DNA of 64,000 bases from NCBI GenBank assembly GCA_030425205.1, contig JAUIAP010000003.1, forward strand, positions 186,001 to 250,000. Direction: 5' to 3'. The position numbers were made by a program, and so were the translations under genes. Source of the stretch: Anaerolineae bacterium. Its GTDB lineage: Bacteria; Chloroflexota; Anaerolineae; Promineifilales; Promineifilaceae. The notes beneath the pieces are model-generated. The model worked only from the letters and a program-made list of their open reading frames with translations, was not told the DNA's origin and searched no databases. Shown in pieces: positions 54,882-63,349 of this stretch; within the stretch, counting starts at the first letter, position 1; every line of letters starts with the position of its first letter.

Positions 54882-55053
54882 CGTATTTCTCCTTTAACTG
54901 TTGTGGTGGGGAATCGTGCATCAAAATGACAAGTTGCTCTCTTTTGCCCATTATAACACGACTTTTGCGCGGCGTGGCAATCTCTGGCGCGCTGGATTTG
55001 TGAGGCGTGACGACGCTCCCCAGCGCATCACGCCCCTATCTTTTACCTGCTAA

Positions 55054-56544
55054 TTACTGCTCATTGTGCACCAACGGCACTTCCCATCCCTGTCCTAGAA
55101 TCACGAGTACGTCAAAATCGCCATCTGGTGTGCTGCCCGATTTGACATTTAGGGGAGGTAAGTCCATCGCTTGTGTTAAGAACAGCGTGGTATATTCGTG
55201 CCGCCCATAATCGATCACTTCGGTTGAACGATAGGTGGCACTTTCGGCGTTATTGACCTCGACAACGTTTATCCCCATCTCCTCTAAATAGGTTTGTGTC
55301 TCTGCGGCCAGTCCGAATACTTGTGTCCCATTCCAAACGGCGACACGCGCGCCTTCTTCAAGCACAAGATCAGGCAGATCATCGATCTGCTGTGGCGGCG
55401 CGGCCACAGGCGGGAAAAGCTCTGAACGCAACTCAGCGATAAAACTATAGTTTGGCAACAGCACAGATTGATTGTCGAATGTCAACTGTGGATTGACATA
55501 GTTATAGTCAATCACACCCATCCGAATATCGCTGCGTTCGATCTCCTGAACGAGCAGTCCTAACTGAATCACTTCTGTTTCAGTAAACGATGTTTTGACG
55601 TTCTTTTGAAACGAGTTGTAAAGCAGTGGCGCACGCGCAATCAACTTTGGGATCATGTTGACATCGAGCAGCTTTTGGCGCACAGATAATATAACCGCCT
55701 GTTGCCGTGCCGCACGGTCGATGTCGCCGCCATCTGTTGCGCGAGTCCGCGCATATTTGAGTGCCAACGGCCCATTTAGATTTTGCAACCCTTCTTGCAT
55801 ATAAAATGGGTCGTAACCATAGCACTCGTCGGGATAGGTTGGGTCGCTGATCGTCTCTGGAACGTCCACCTGAATCCCATCAATCAAATTGATAAAGTCG
55901 CGGAATGCCTCAAAGTTGACGGCGAGATAGTGATCGACGCGCACGCCCAAAAAGTTCTCGACCGTCTCCATGGCAAGGGCTGGCCCGCCACCCGGATATT
56001 CGTTCAGCTCACCTAAGTAGTTCGCCTTATTGATGCGGTCGGGGCCAAACGCGGGAATCTCTACCCATAGATCACGCGGCAAACTCAATCCAGAGGCGGT
56101 CTTGCCAACGGGATCGATGCTCATCAAAATCATGCTATCCGTGCGCGTCGGCCCTTCCTCTTCGCAGCGCGTGTCGATGCCGAGCAGCAGCACGTTGATA
56201 CGTTCTGTCCCTTCCCACGGCTCGAAAATCGAGAGATCGATCAGCGGGACTGGGGTTGCCGTAATTTCAACACCGGGTCGGGAAGGGTCTGTGACGTTGA
56301 TGACGGGTTCGTGAAGGGGTTCGGGTGTTTTGAAGGGATCGGCCGAAATCTCATCCACCTCTGGGGAGAGGGTGAGATCAACCTCCGTAATTGCAAGATT
56401 TGCGGCTGTATTTTGAATCGTGCGAAACAACCAGATACCGCTCATTACGATTAACACGCCAAAAATGACAGCGACAATTGCCGCCATTCCGACGGGAAGG
56501 CGTAGGCGGGAGGGGGGTCGTCGATTACTACTCGGTTCTTGCAT
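55054..56544 (-). CDS. LytR-CpsA-Psr (LCP) family protein with LytR_C domain
   Basis: Membrane-anchored enzyme that attaches glycopolymers to the cell wall from a lipid-linked intermediate. About 496 residues from the ATG at 56544; a TTG 57 bases further upstream is also possible. A membrane helix (about 20-45) precedes the LCP domain, with LLLGIDTRCEEEGPTRTDSMIL, LSLPRDLWVEIP, VDHYLAVNFEAFRDFI and KYARTRATDGGDIDRAARQQ giving the arginine/aspartate site. The C-terminal 100 residues form the LytR_C domain (VAVWNGTQVFGLAAETQTYL). Expected partners are teichoic-like or capsule polymers. Confidence 0.92.
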   Translation of the reverse strand: MQEPSSNRRPPSRLRLPVGMAAIVAVIFGVLIVMSGIWLFRTIQNTAANLAITEVDLTLSPEVDEISADPFKTPEPLHEPVINVTDPSRPGVEITATPVPLIDLSIFEPWEGTERINVLLLGIDTRCEEEGPTRTDSMILMSIDPVGKTASGLSLPRDLWVEIPAFGPDRINKANYLGELNEYPGGGPALAMETVENFLGVRVDHYLAVNFEAFRDFINLIDGIQVDVPETISDPTYPDECYGYDPFYMQEGLQNLNGPLALKYARTRATDGGDIDRAARQQAVILSVRQKLLDVNMIPKLIARAPLLYNSFQKNVKTSFTETEVIQLGLLVQEIERSDIRMGVIDYNYVNPQLTFDNQSVLLPNYSFIAELRSELFPPVAAPPQQIDDLPDLVLEEGARVAVWNGTQVFGLAAETQTYLEEMGINVVEVNNAESATYRSTEVIDYGRHEYTTLFLTQAMDLPPLNVKSGSTPDGDFDVLVILGQGWEVPLVHNEQ

Positions 56545-56648
56545 GACGCTGCAAACGAGAGGTTGCACCTCTGGTAAGTCGTTATTAGGATACAATTCCA
56601 AAGTTGGAAAATGTTGGCAATTGCGGCATTATAGCAACCGCACCCTAC

Positions 56649-56676
56649 TTGACAATGCTGCCCCCCGTTCTATAAT
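56649..56676 (+). promoter_or_regulatory. thrS: Consensus sigma-A promoter of the thrS leader
   Basis: TTGACA and TATAAT, both perfect, with a 16-base spacer. Transcription should start near 56683, at the head of the T-box leader. Confidence 0.85.
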
Positions 56677-56682
56677 GAACCT

Positions 56683-56992
56683 GTATAACATTTTAAAGCG
56701 ATGAGTAGGACGAGTAGGTGTTGAAACGACTCAAGGAAGTTGTGGTCAGCGACTGGAAGCCACGACAGTAACGCCAACACCGAAAACCCCCTACGAGTGG
56801 CTTCCCCAATGTGAAAGTTAACCTGTTCACTAGTATGGAAGCACGATTGACCCCGTTAGAGGTCACAAGAGAGTAAGCAGTTGTCGGTGAACCGCAATAA
56901 ACGTTCACTGGAAATAACTTACTAAACTTGGGTGGAACCGTGATGGACAAACAATGCGCCATCGCCCCAATTGTGGGCGATGGCGTTTTTTA
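56683..56992 (+). promoter_or_regulatory. thrS: T-box leader of thrS with antiterminator and terminator
   Basis: The T-box consensus AACTTGGGTGGAACCGTG is at about 56926-56942, preceded by a stem III element (GAGAGTAAGCAG ... ACTTACT) and a long stem I region. A possible Thr specifier ACC lies at 56779-56781 followed by G. Downstream, CGCCATCGCCC/GGGCGATGGCG and TTTTTT (about 56957-56992) form the terminator. Uncharged tRNA-Thr would pair with the TGG bulge and favour the antiterminator. The specifier is inferred, not folded. Confidence 0.85.
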
Positions 56993-57004
56993 TTTCACAG
57001 AACT

Positions 57005-57034
57005 GTCATTCCTGCACAGGCAGGAATCTATTCT
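57005..57034. repeat. GTCATTCC extragenic repeat (copy e) next to the thrS ribosome site
   Basis: GTCATTCCTGCACAGGCAGGAATC plus the tail TATTCTT lies between the T-box terminator and the start codon. The ribosome site TAGGAG begins right after the repeat, so its hairpin abuts the initiation region. Confidence 0.85.
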
Positions 57035-57048
57035 TTTAGGAGTACGAC

Positions 57049-58842
57049 ATGTCGAACGACAACTATGCAGAGAGCGAACTATACAAAATTCGCCATTCGG
57101 CCGCCCATGTGATGGCCGAGGCGGTACGTGACCTATTTCCCGAAGCGAAACTCGCTATCGGCCCCCCGATTGAAGATGGCTTCTACTATGATTTTGATCT
57201 GGGCAAAGATGAAAATGGCAAGCCACGCACGTTTTCAGAAGATGATTTGGCCAACATCGACAAGCGATTCAAGCAACTGCTCAAGAAAAATGCACCGTTC
57301 AATCAGTCGAGCATGAAGGTGGCGGATGCGCTTGAGTTTTTCAAAGAAGAGCCTTACAAGGTCGAATTGATCGAAGATTTGGTCAAGAATGAGGGTGTTG
57401 AGGAAGTGGGCATCTACCAGCACCGCGAATTTGCCGATCTGTGTCGCGGGCCGCACGTGCCGTTCACGAAAAAGGTGCGACATAATGCAGCACAAGTGCT
57501 GCGGACGAGCGGTGCCTATTGGCGCGGCGATGAGAATCGTGAGCAGTTGCAGCGCATCTATGGGACGGCGTTTGAATCGAAAGAGGATTTACAGGCGTTC
57601 TTGGAGGCATTGGAAGAGGCAAAAGAGCGTGACCATCGCCGATTGGGTAAGCAACTTGGGCTATTCCACATCTCGGCCCTGGTCGGATCTGGCTTGATTT
57701 TATGGTTGCCTAAGGGGGCAATGTTGCGCGAGACGCTGGAGCAGTTCATGCGTAAGGCGCAGCTCGATCGCGGCTATCTGCCTGTCATCACGCCACACAT
57801 TGGGAGCATTGAACTTTACAAAACGAGCGGTCACTATGAAAAATATAGTAAAGATCAGTTCCCGCCGATCACGCTTGATGACGATGAAGAGTACATGCTC
57901 AAACCGATGAACTGTCCGCACCATATCGCGATCTATGATGCAGAACCACGTAGCTATCGGGATTTGCCCCTGCGCTTGGCTGAGTTTGGCACGGTCTATC
58001 GCTATGAAAAGAGCGGTCAACTCAATGGATTAACGCGCGTGCGCGGCTTTACGGTCGATGATTCTCACCTGTTTGTCACGCCCGATCAGCTTGAGGATGA
58101 GTTTATCGGCGTGATCGAGTTGATTAAGCACGTCTTTACGACGATGGGCATGACGGATTTCGAGGCGCGGTTGGGCGTTAATGATCCAGAAAGTGATAAA
58201 TACATCGGTGGGATGGATGTTTGGGCGCGTGGTATTGCGGCTATCGAAGCAGCAGCCAAGGCGGCCAATATGCCCTACACGATTGATGTCGGCGAGGCCG
58301 CGTTTTATGGGCCAAAACTCGACTTTATGGTGCGCGATGTCCTGAAGCGGGAGTGGCAGCTTGGTACGATTCAAGTCGATTTTAATCTGCCCGAGCGATT
58401 TGGCCTCGAATATACGGGCGAAGATGGCGAGAAACATCGGCCGATTATGATCCACCGCGCCCCCTTCGGCAGCATGGAACGTTTCATCGGTGTGCTAATT
58501 GAGCATTTCAACGGTGCGTTCCCGCTCTGGATGGCGCCCGTTCAGGTGACGATGGTTCCAATTGCCGATCGACACATCCCCTATGCGGAAAAGGTCGCAG
58601 GCGAGCTGCGCGCGCTGGGGATGCGCGTCGAAGTGGATGGCAGTAGCGACCGTATGAACAAGAAAATCCGCAATGCCCAGTTGCAGAAAATCCCCTACAT
58701 GCTCGTTGTTGGAGATAGTGAAGAGGAGGCGGGACAGGTGGCCGTGCGGACGCGCGATGGCGGTAATTTGGGAACGCAAGATGTCGCTGCCTTTAAACTG
58801 AGTGCATTGGAGAAGATTTCGACGTTTGCCCGCGATCTATAG
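57049..58842 (+). CDS. thrS: Threonyl-tRNA synthetase lacking the TGS domain
   Basis: Charges tRNA-Thr. 597 residues against about 640 in the common bacterial form, since it begins at the editing domain: IRHSAAHVMAEAV (the HxxxH zinc/editing motif) near residue 13. Editing motif DLCRGPH follows. The class II core has MNCPHH, RLAEFGTVYRYEKSG (motif 2 with Arg) and MIHRAPFGSMERFIG (motif 3). The anticodon-binding domain follows from about 490. There is no open frame upstream that would restore a TGS domain; the ribosome site and T-box fix the start. Confidence 0.95.
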   Translation: MSNDNYAESELYKIRHSAAHVMAEAVRDLFPEAKLAIGPPIEDGFYYDFDLGKDENGKPRTFSEDDLANIDKRFKQLLKKNAPFNQSSMKVADALEFFKEEPYKVELIEDLVKNEGVEEVGIYQHREFADLCRGPHVPFTKKVRHNAAQVLRTSGAYWRGDENREQLQRIYGTAFESKEDLQAFLEALEEAKERDHRRLGKQLGLFHISALVGSGLILWLPKGAMLRETLEQFMRKAQLDRGYLPVITPHIGSIELYKTSGHYEKYSKDQFPPITLDDDEEYMLKPMNCPHHIAIYDAEPRSYRDLPLRLAEFGTVYRYEKSGQLNGLTRVRGFTVDDSHLFVTPDQLEDEFIGVIELIKHVFTTMGMTDFEARLGVNDPESDKYIGGMDVWARGIAAIEAAAKAANMPYTIDVGEAAFYGPKLDFMVRDVLKREWQLGTIQVDFNLPERFGLEYTGEDGEKHRPIMIHRAPFGSMERFIGVLIEHFNGAFPLWMAPVQVTMVPIADRHIPYAEKVAGELRALGMRVEVDGSSDRMNKKIRNAQLQKIPYMLVVGDSEEEAGQVAVRTRDGGNLGTQDVAAFKLSALEKISTFARDL

Positions 58843-58852
58843 GCATTAGAGA

Positions 58853-58886
58853 GTTGCCAACTTTCGTCGCGACGAAAGTTGGCAAC
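58853..58886. repeat. 34-base perfect palindrome
   Basis: GTTGCCAACTTTCGTCG and its exact complement, no loop. It begins 10 bases after the thrS stop. There is no T run, so a role as terminator is doubtful; it could be a mobile palindrome or a protein binding site. Confidence 0.85.
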
Positions 58887-58897
58887 GACAATCTTGT

Positions 58898-58926
58898 TTG
58901 AGAATTTTTGCACAAATGGTTATAAT
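58898..58926 (+). promoter_or_regulatory. Candidate promoter of the repeat-protein gene
   Basis: TTGAGA and TATAAT with a 17-base spacer. The leader of about 47 bases contains a WTCGGCCGAW copy (58950). Confidence 0.6.
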
Positions 58927-58979
58927 CGGCAGTCAAACTGACGAGAAATTCGGCCGAAATACGGTCACTCAGGACGCAC

Positions 58980-60296
58980 ATGAATTTTTTCACCTTAGCT
59001 GTCATCATCACCCTTCTTGTCCTCGCGGCGGGCGCAGGATTGATGTTCTTGGTTGTCACTTTTGCCAATGCGGTCAAGACAAATGAACTTGTCATTGAGA
59101 CAAATGAGCAACTCCAAAAATCGGTCAACCCACGCCAAACGGCGGGTCACGCAATCGCTGTTAAGGCTGATTATGAAGATCAGTTGGAAGATGCGCGCAT
59201 CGTTGCCGCAAAACGTGCAGCCGCGTTGCCACGCGGTGGGAACATGGGAATCGGCCGATTAGCAACCACCAACGCACGCAAGAATAAAAAAGTTACCTCC
59301 AAGGGGTTGGATAAAGACCCCGTCTCGGCTGTCAAGATTGCCCAGTATCATACGTGGAATGGCCTTCAAGTGGTCAAACAAGCGGCAGCGGCAACGACGG
59401 CTCGAGTTGGTGGCGGCAAGACGAAACAGGTCAAGCGTAAGCTGAAACCGGGCGTCGATTTCGAATGGAAAGATATTGGCGGACTGACCGGCGCGAGTAA
59501 ACGTCAGGCGATCATTGCCAACGCAAAATCAAAGTCGGCAGCCTATAAGGCGTTAAAAGCATCTGGCCAAGATATGATGGTCGTTGCCGATGGCGCAGCG
59601 GCTGCTGGTGGTGTTGCCGCCGCACCTGCTGCACCGCGCATTGAACTGCCGCCCGCACCCGATATGATCGTCATTACTGACGACATGGATCCGGCCGAAT
59701 TGCGTAAGGCGCGTATCGCGAACTCGAAAGCAAAGTCAGCCTACAACAAGCAGTTGAAAGCACTTGACATCGATCCAAAAGAGGTCGAATGGACGGATGC
59801 AGGGCCGAAGTTGCCCGACACAGCCCAAGCTGCTGTTGCCGCCGCCCAAGCAGCTGCCCCAGCCCCACAATCTGGCGCACCCGCAGCAGCGACCGCCGCT
59901 GCGCCGACGGTTGAGTTGCCGGAAATTAGTGGCTATACGGTTATCACAGATGATATGGATCCTGCCGATGTGCGGAAGGCACGCATCGCCAATGCAAAGG
60001 CAAAGTCGGCTTATAATAAAGAGCTAAAAGCGGCTGGCATCGACCCCAAAACGGTCGATTGGACTGATAGCGGTCCTGTTTTGAAGGCGGCCCCTGCGCC
60101 AGTGGTTGAAGCTGCTGCGCCTGCTGCCGCTGCTGCCCCCGCAGGTGCGCCCCCGTTGCCAGAACTGATCGAAATCACCGATGACATGCCAAACGATGAA
60201 AAACGTGCGGCCCGCATCGCCAATGCGAAGACAAAATCTGCCTACAAGAAAGAGTTGAAAGCATTGGGTATCGATCCCAAATCGGTCGAAATTTAG
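58980..60296 (+). CDS. Membrane-anchored protein with four copies of an unrecognised 40-45-residue repeat
   Basis: 438 residues. One N-terminal membrane helix (about 4-28), then a basic region (RKNKKVTSKGLDKD, KTKQVKRKLK), and four similar units near 165-205, 230-275, 318-362 and 398-438. Consensus of the last three: ITDDMDPAE, then RKARIANAKAKSAYNK, ELKALGIDPK and VEWTD. The first copy is divergent (GASKRQAIIANAKSKSAAYKAL). Ala/Pro-rich linkers of about 40 residues separate them. The repeat looks like a small helical module. Location is probably cytoplasmic or periplasmic side of the membrane. No family was matched. Confidence 0.75.
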   Translation: MNFFTLAVIITLLVLAAGAGLMFLVVTFANAVKTNELVIETNEQLQKSVNPRQTAGHAIAVKADYEDQLEDARIVAAKRAAALPRGGNMGIGRLATTNARKNKKVTSKGLDKDPVSAVKIAQYHTWNGLQVVKQAAAATTARVGGGKTKQVKRKLKPGVDFEWKDIGGLTGASKRQAIIANAKSKSAAYKALKASGQDMMVVADGAAAAGGVAAAPAAPRIELPPAPDMIVITDDMDPAELRKARIANSKAKSAYNKQLKALDIDPKEVEWTDAGPKLPDTAQAAVAAAQAAAPAPQSGAPAAATAAAPTVELPEISGYTVITDDMDPADVRKARIANAKAKSAYNKELKAAGIDPKTVDWTDSGPVLKAAPAPVVEAAAPAAAAAPAGAPPLPELIEITDDMPNDEKRAARIANAKTKSAYKKELKALGIDPKSVEI

Positions 60297-60320
60297 TATC
60301 CTACCGCTTCATTGAGAAAC

Positions 60321-60350
60321 AAAAAAGCGTCCATTTCGGACGCTTTTTTT
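60321..60350. terminator. Bidirectional terminator
   Basis: AAAAAAGCGTCC and GGACGCTTTTTTT pair perfectly over 12 bp with a five-base loop, between the convergent repeat-protein and carboxypeptidase genes. Confidence 0.9.
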
Positions 60351-60383
60351 GTTGCCAGACAGATGAAAAATTGCCGATCTGAC

Positions 60384-62051
60384 TTAAACGGTAACCGTTG
60401 TGCGGACAGTTCCCGCACGGTCGTGTTTGGCAGTGATCTCAAATTCCGTTCCCGCAGCAGCTTGCACGACCCATTCAAATTTGGCGAGATTATCTGTCAC
60501 ATCTGACGACAATATCGCAAACTGCAATTTCTGATCGCGTCCCGCCAACTGACCGCCAAACGTCTTCTTTTCGCCAAGCAGCAGTTTTGTACCCTCAGGT
60601 ATTGTGATGTCAACTTCAAGCGGATTGACGACATTCATGACCTGTGCTTGTTCAGTCACATTGGTCGGCAGATAGCCTGTGTTTTGCACAACGAGGCGAA
60701 TGCGATGGATCTCGCCATCGGACTGGACATCGGTGCTGTGTAGTTCGAGCTTAGGAGAAATGAGACAGCTAAACAGACAAAAGTCTGCTAGGGGTGCGAC
60801 CTCTTTTTCGAGCAGTTCGAGTGGGGGGTTGCGCCATGTATGTAAAATGTCCCAGCCACCGAGCTCAACCTTGCCAAGTTGCGGGTGGTCAAATTCATAC
60901 CAATCGACGTAGAAATCGGCCGAAACCGTCTCCTCAAACCACCTAAAAATTTTGACATCATCTTCACGCGGATGATACCCCCACCACTCGATAAATTTGT
61001 AATCTTCAATCCCAGCTTGCTTCTGTACACTCCAAATCTCAGTCGTCCAAGCATACACGCCTACATACTCGTAGAGCCAGTCGTCAAATGTCCCCTTGAT
61101 TTGCGTTTTGGGGTCATAGGCAAATTCATGGAATACTGAAATGGCAGGATATCCTGTCATTTCCATCGCCTTATCGCCTAGCTTTTTGTATGTTCGCAAA
61201 TCCCCTGTCGGCAATTCACTATCGGCCCCTTTGGTCGGCGGACGCAGATGCACGCCGCTGAAGGTGTGAAAGCTCGTTCCGCCCGTGATATTTTTGTGGC
61301 TTGTCACCCAATCAATCGTCGCACGCGGTTCAGGCTCGCTTCCCGCATAGGTTCCGCCGCTCGTCTGTTTTGGTGTCCAAAAAACGGGAAAGTTGCGATT
61401 CAGATCGAGCCCTTGCAAACTGGGCGCACGCTTAATCGTCACACCATCGAAATTTTGAATTTCACCTTCAGGCAAGAGGCGATAGTATTCGCCGCCGGGT
61501 AGATCATCGGGTTCTCGCGGGACAAGCATCTGTGGAATATCGGCATGTGGTTTCCAATTTCCATTGGGATCACGCACGCGCATCTGCAAAATCCGCCCAT
61601 CCCCGTCGACATCAGATTGGTGCAGTCCATCGAGCTGGTCTTGACGTGGATAAGGTTTGGTGCTGCTGCGAATAAAACGCGGCACATCGGCCAACGCCCA
61701 TTCTGCGCCATCAGGGTTGAGACGTGGCACAATATAAAACGTGCGCGTATCGAGTGTGTAGGTCACGCGCTCATCCTCACCGTATTGAGTCAACAACATG
61801 TTGGCGAGATAGAGCGCTGCGGTTGACGCGGATAGTTCCGTTGCATGAATGTTGCCATCCACCCAGTAGGCGGGCTTTTCATCATGTGCGCCGGTCGCTT
61901 GATTGGTAATCGTCAACACCCAGATGTCGCGTTCTTCGTAGCTCTTGCCAAGGACATCGAGCTGGCACAACGTTGGATAGGCGGCTGCCCATTCATGCAC
62001 AATTTTGGTCAATTCATCGTATTTATAGTAGCGGTCAAATTTGATTTTCAT
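60384..62051 (-). CDS. M14 family zinc carboxypeptidase
   Basis: Metallopeptidase of about 555 residues. The zinc ligands HxxE and His are in GNIHATELSAS and GGTSFHTFSG; substrate Arg in LDLNRNFP; catalytic Glu in AWTTEIWS. A C-terminal beta domain (about 420-555) with VVQNTGYLPTNVTEQA resembles a CARDB-like module. The ATG at 62051 (MKIKFDRYYKYDELTK) matches the family N-terminus; 15 more upstream residues are possible. No signal peptide. It may recycle peptides. Confidence 0.88.
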   Translation of the reverse strand: MKIKFDRYYKYDELTKIVHEWAAAYPTLCQLDVLGKSYEERDIWVLTITNQATGAHDEKPAYWVDGNIHATELSASTAALYLANMLLTQYGEDERVTYTLDTRTFYIVPRLNPDGAEWALADVPRFIRSSTKPYPRQDQLDGLHQSDVDGDGRILQMRVRDPNGNWKPHADIPQMLVPREPDDLPGGEYYRLLPEGEIQNFDGVTIKRAPSLQGLDLNRNFPVFWTPKQTSGGTYAGSEPEPRATIDWVTSHKNITGGTSFHTFSGVHLRPPTKGADSELPTGDLRTYKKLGDKAMEMTGYPAISVFHEFAYDPKTQIKGTFDDWLYEYVGVYAWTTEIWSVQKQAGIEDYKFIEWWGYHPREDDVKIFRWFEETVSADFYVDWYEFDHPQLGKVELGGWDILHTWRNPPLELLEKEVAPLADFCLFSCLISPKLELHSTDVQSDGEIHRIRLVVQNTGYLPTNVTEQAQVMNVVNPLEVDITIPEGTKLLLGEKKTFGGQLAGRDQKLQFAILSSDVTDNLAKFEWVVQAAAGTEFEITAKHDRAGTVRTTVTV

Positions 62052-62117
62052 GAGGAGGGGCACGGTGGCAGATTGCGAAGTTTTACAAAAAAGCATTGCA
62101 ACGTTGCGACCCTGTAA

Positions 62118-63272
62118 CTACATCACTCTTTCTGCGCCGTTTGTGGGAAAACAGACGTAGACATTTGGTTTTTTTCCAGTTGCAGCTTGGTATTCTGCGG
62201 TGACGGTGGTGGTGAATTGGGTGATATTTTCGGCCGAAATTAAAGCCACAGCACATCCCCCAAACCCTGCCCCCGTCATTCGTGCGCCAAAACAGCCCGC
62301 TTGTCGCTGCGCGATCTCAACAAAAATATCTAACTCGTCACAGGACACCGCGAAATCATCGCGCAAGCTGGCGTGGCTCGCATTCATCAATGCGCCTAGC
62401 CCAACGCTGTCTTCGCGCTGCATCGCAATCGCCGCCAACAGCGTGCGTTCATTTTCCGAGATGACGTGCCGTGCCCGCTGTCGGGCCAACGGTTCTAGCA
62501 GATGTTGCTTCTGCAAGAAGGTATATAAATCGACATCGCGCAGCATTTCGACCCCCATGACGGCTGCCGCAGCTTCACACTGTTCACGTCGCTCATTGTA
62601 TTTGCTGTCGACCAACCCTCGCCGCACCATCGTGTCCAGAACGACAACCGCTGTCCTTTCGGGCAGTGGAACGGCTGTCGTCTCTAGTGAACGACAGTCG
62701 ATCAGCAGCGCGTTCCCCGCGCTGCCATTGGCGGAAATCATCTGATCCATGATGCCCGTCTGCACGCCCATCCACTGATTTTCGACGCGCTGCACCAACT
62801 TTGCCATCGGTGTCCCTTCCCATGTAAAGTCAGATGCGGCGGCAAATGCCTGCGTGATGGCGATTTGCAAGGCGGCTGAAGAGGACAGCCCCGATCCGAT
62901 TGGCACATTGCCCGTCACGACCCCTTCCCAGCCAGTCAGTGATTTGCCTTCGTCATGCAAAGCTGCTGCAACGCCCTTGATATATTCGAGCCAGCTATCG
63001 GCCGTTCCCTTTTCGAGCTTGTTGAGTGAAAATTCGCCACCATCTTCAAAATCGGCCGAATAGACAAACACCTTCCCATCTTCACGCGGCTGCAACGCCA
63101 CCCAAACCCCCCGATCAATCGCCATCGGCAACACAAACCCATCATTATAATCGGTGTGTTCGCCAATCAAATTGACTCGACCTGGTGCGCGCACCACAAT
63201 GGTCGGCTCATCATCAAATAGCCGCTTAAATCTCTCAACAACCTGCTCTTTAAGTGACGTCACGTTTGCCAT
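62118..63272 (-). CDS. galK: Galactokinase
   Basis: GHMP kinase converting galactose to galactose-1-phosphate, 384 residues. Galactose motif RAPGRVNLIGEHTDYNDGFV, ATP loop GNVPIGSGLSSSAAL and C-terminal motif GARMTGAGFGGCAVAL are all complete; the catalytic Asp is in QTGIMDQMISANG. Length normal. galT/galE are not in the window; gmd and the phosphohexomutase are 18 kb away. Two palindrome copies (62230, 63052). Confidence 0.95.
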   Translation of the reverse strand: MANVTSLKEQVVERFKRLFDDEPTIVVRAPGRVNLIGEHTDYNDGFVLPMAIDRGVWVALQPREDGKVFVYSADFEDGGEFSLNKLEKGTADSWLEYIKGVAAALHDEGKSLTGWEGVVTGNVPIGSGLSSSAALQIAITQAFAAASDFTWEGTPMAKLVQRVENQWMGVQTGIMDQMISANGSAGNALLIDCRSLETTAVPLPERTAVVVLDTMVRRGLVDSKYNERREQCEAAAAVMGVEMLRDVDLYTFLQKQHLLEPLARQRARHVISENERTLLAAIAMQREDSVGLGALMNASHASLRDDFAVSCDELDIFVEIAQRQAGCFGARMTGAGFGGCAVALISAENITQFTTTVTAEYQAATGKKPNVYVCFPTNGAERVM

Positions 63273-63349
63273 CTTCTATCAGTCCAATTTAGCGTGCGTT
63301 CTCGTTTAGTCAATCGACGCATTCAGAGGTTTTGGTTTGCCCGAACTTG

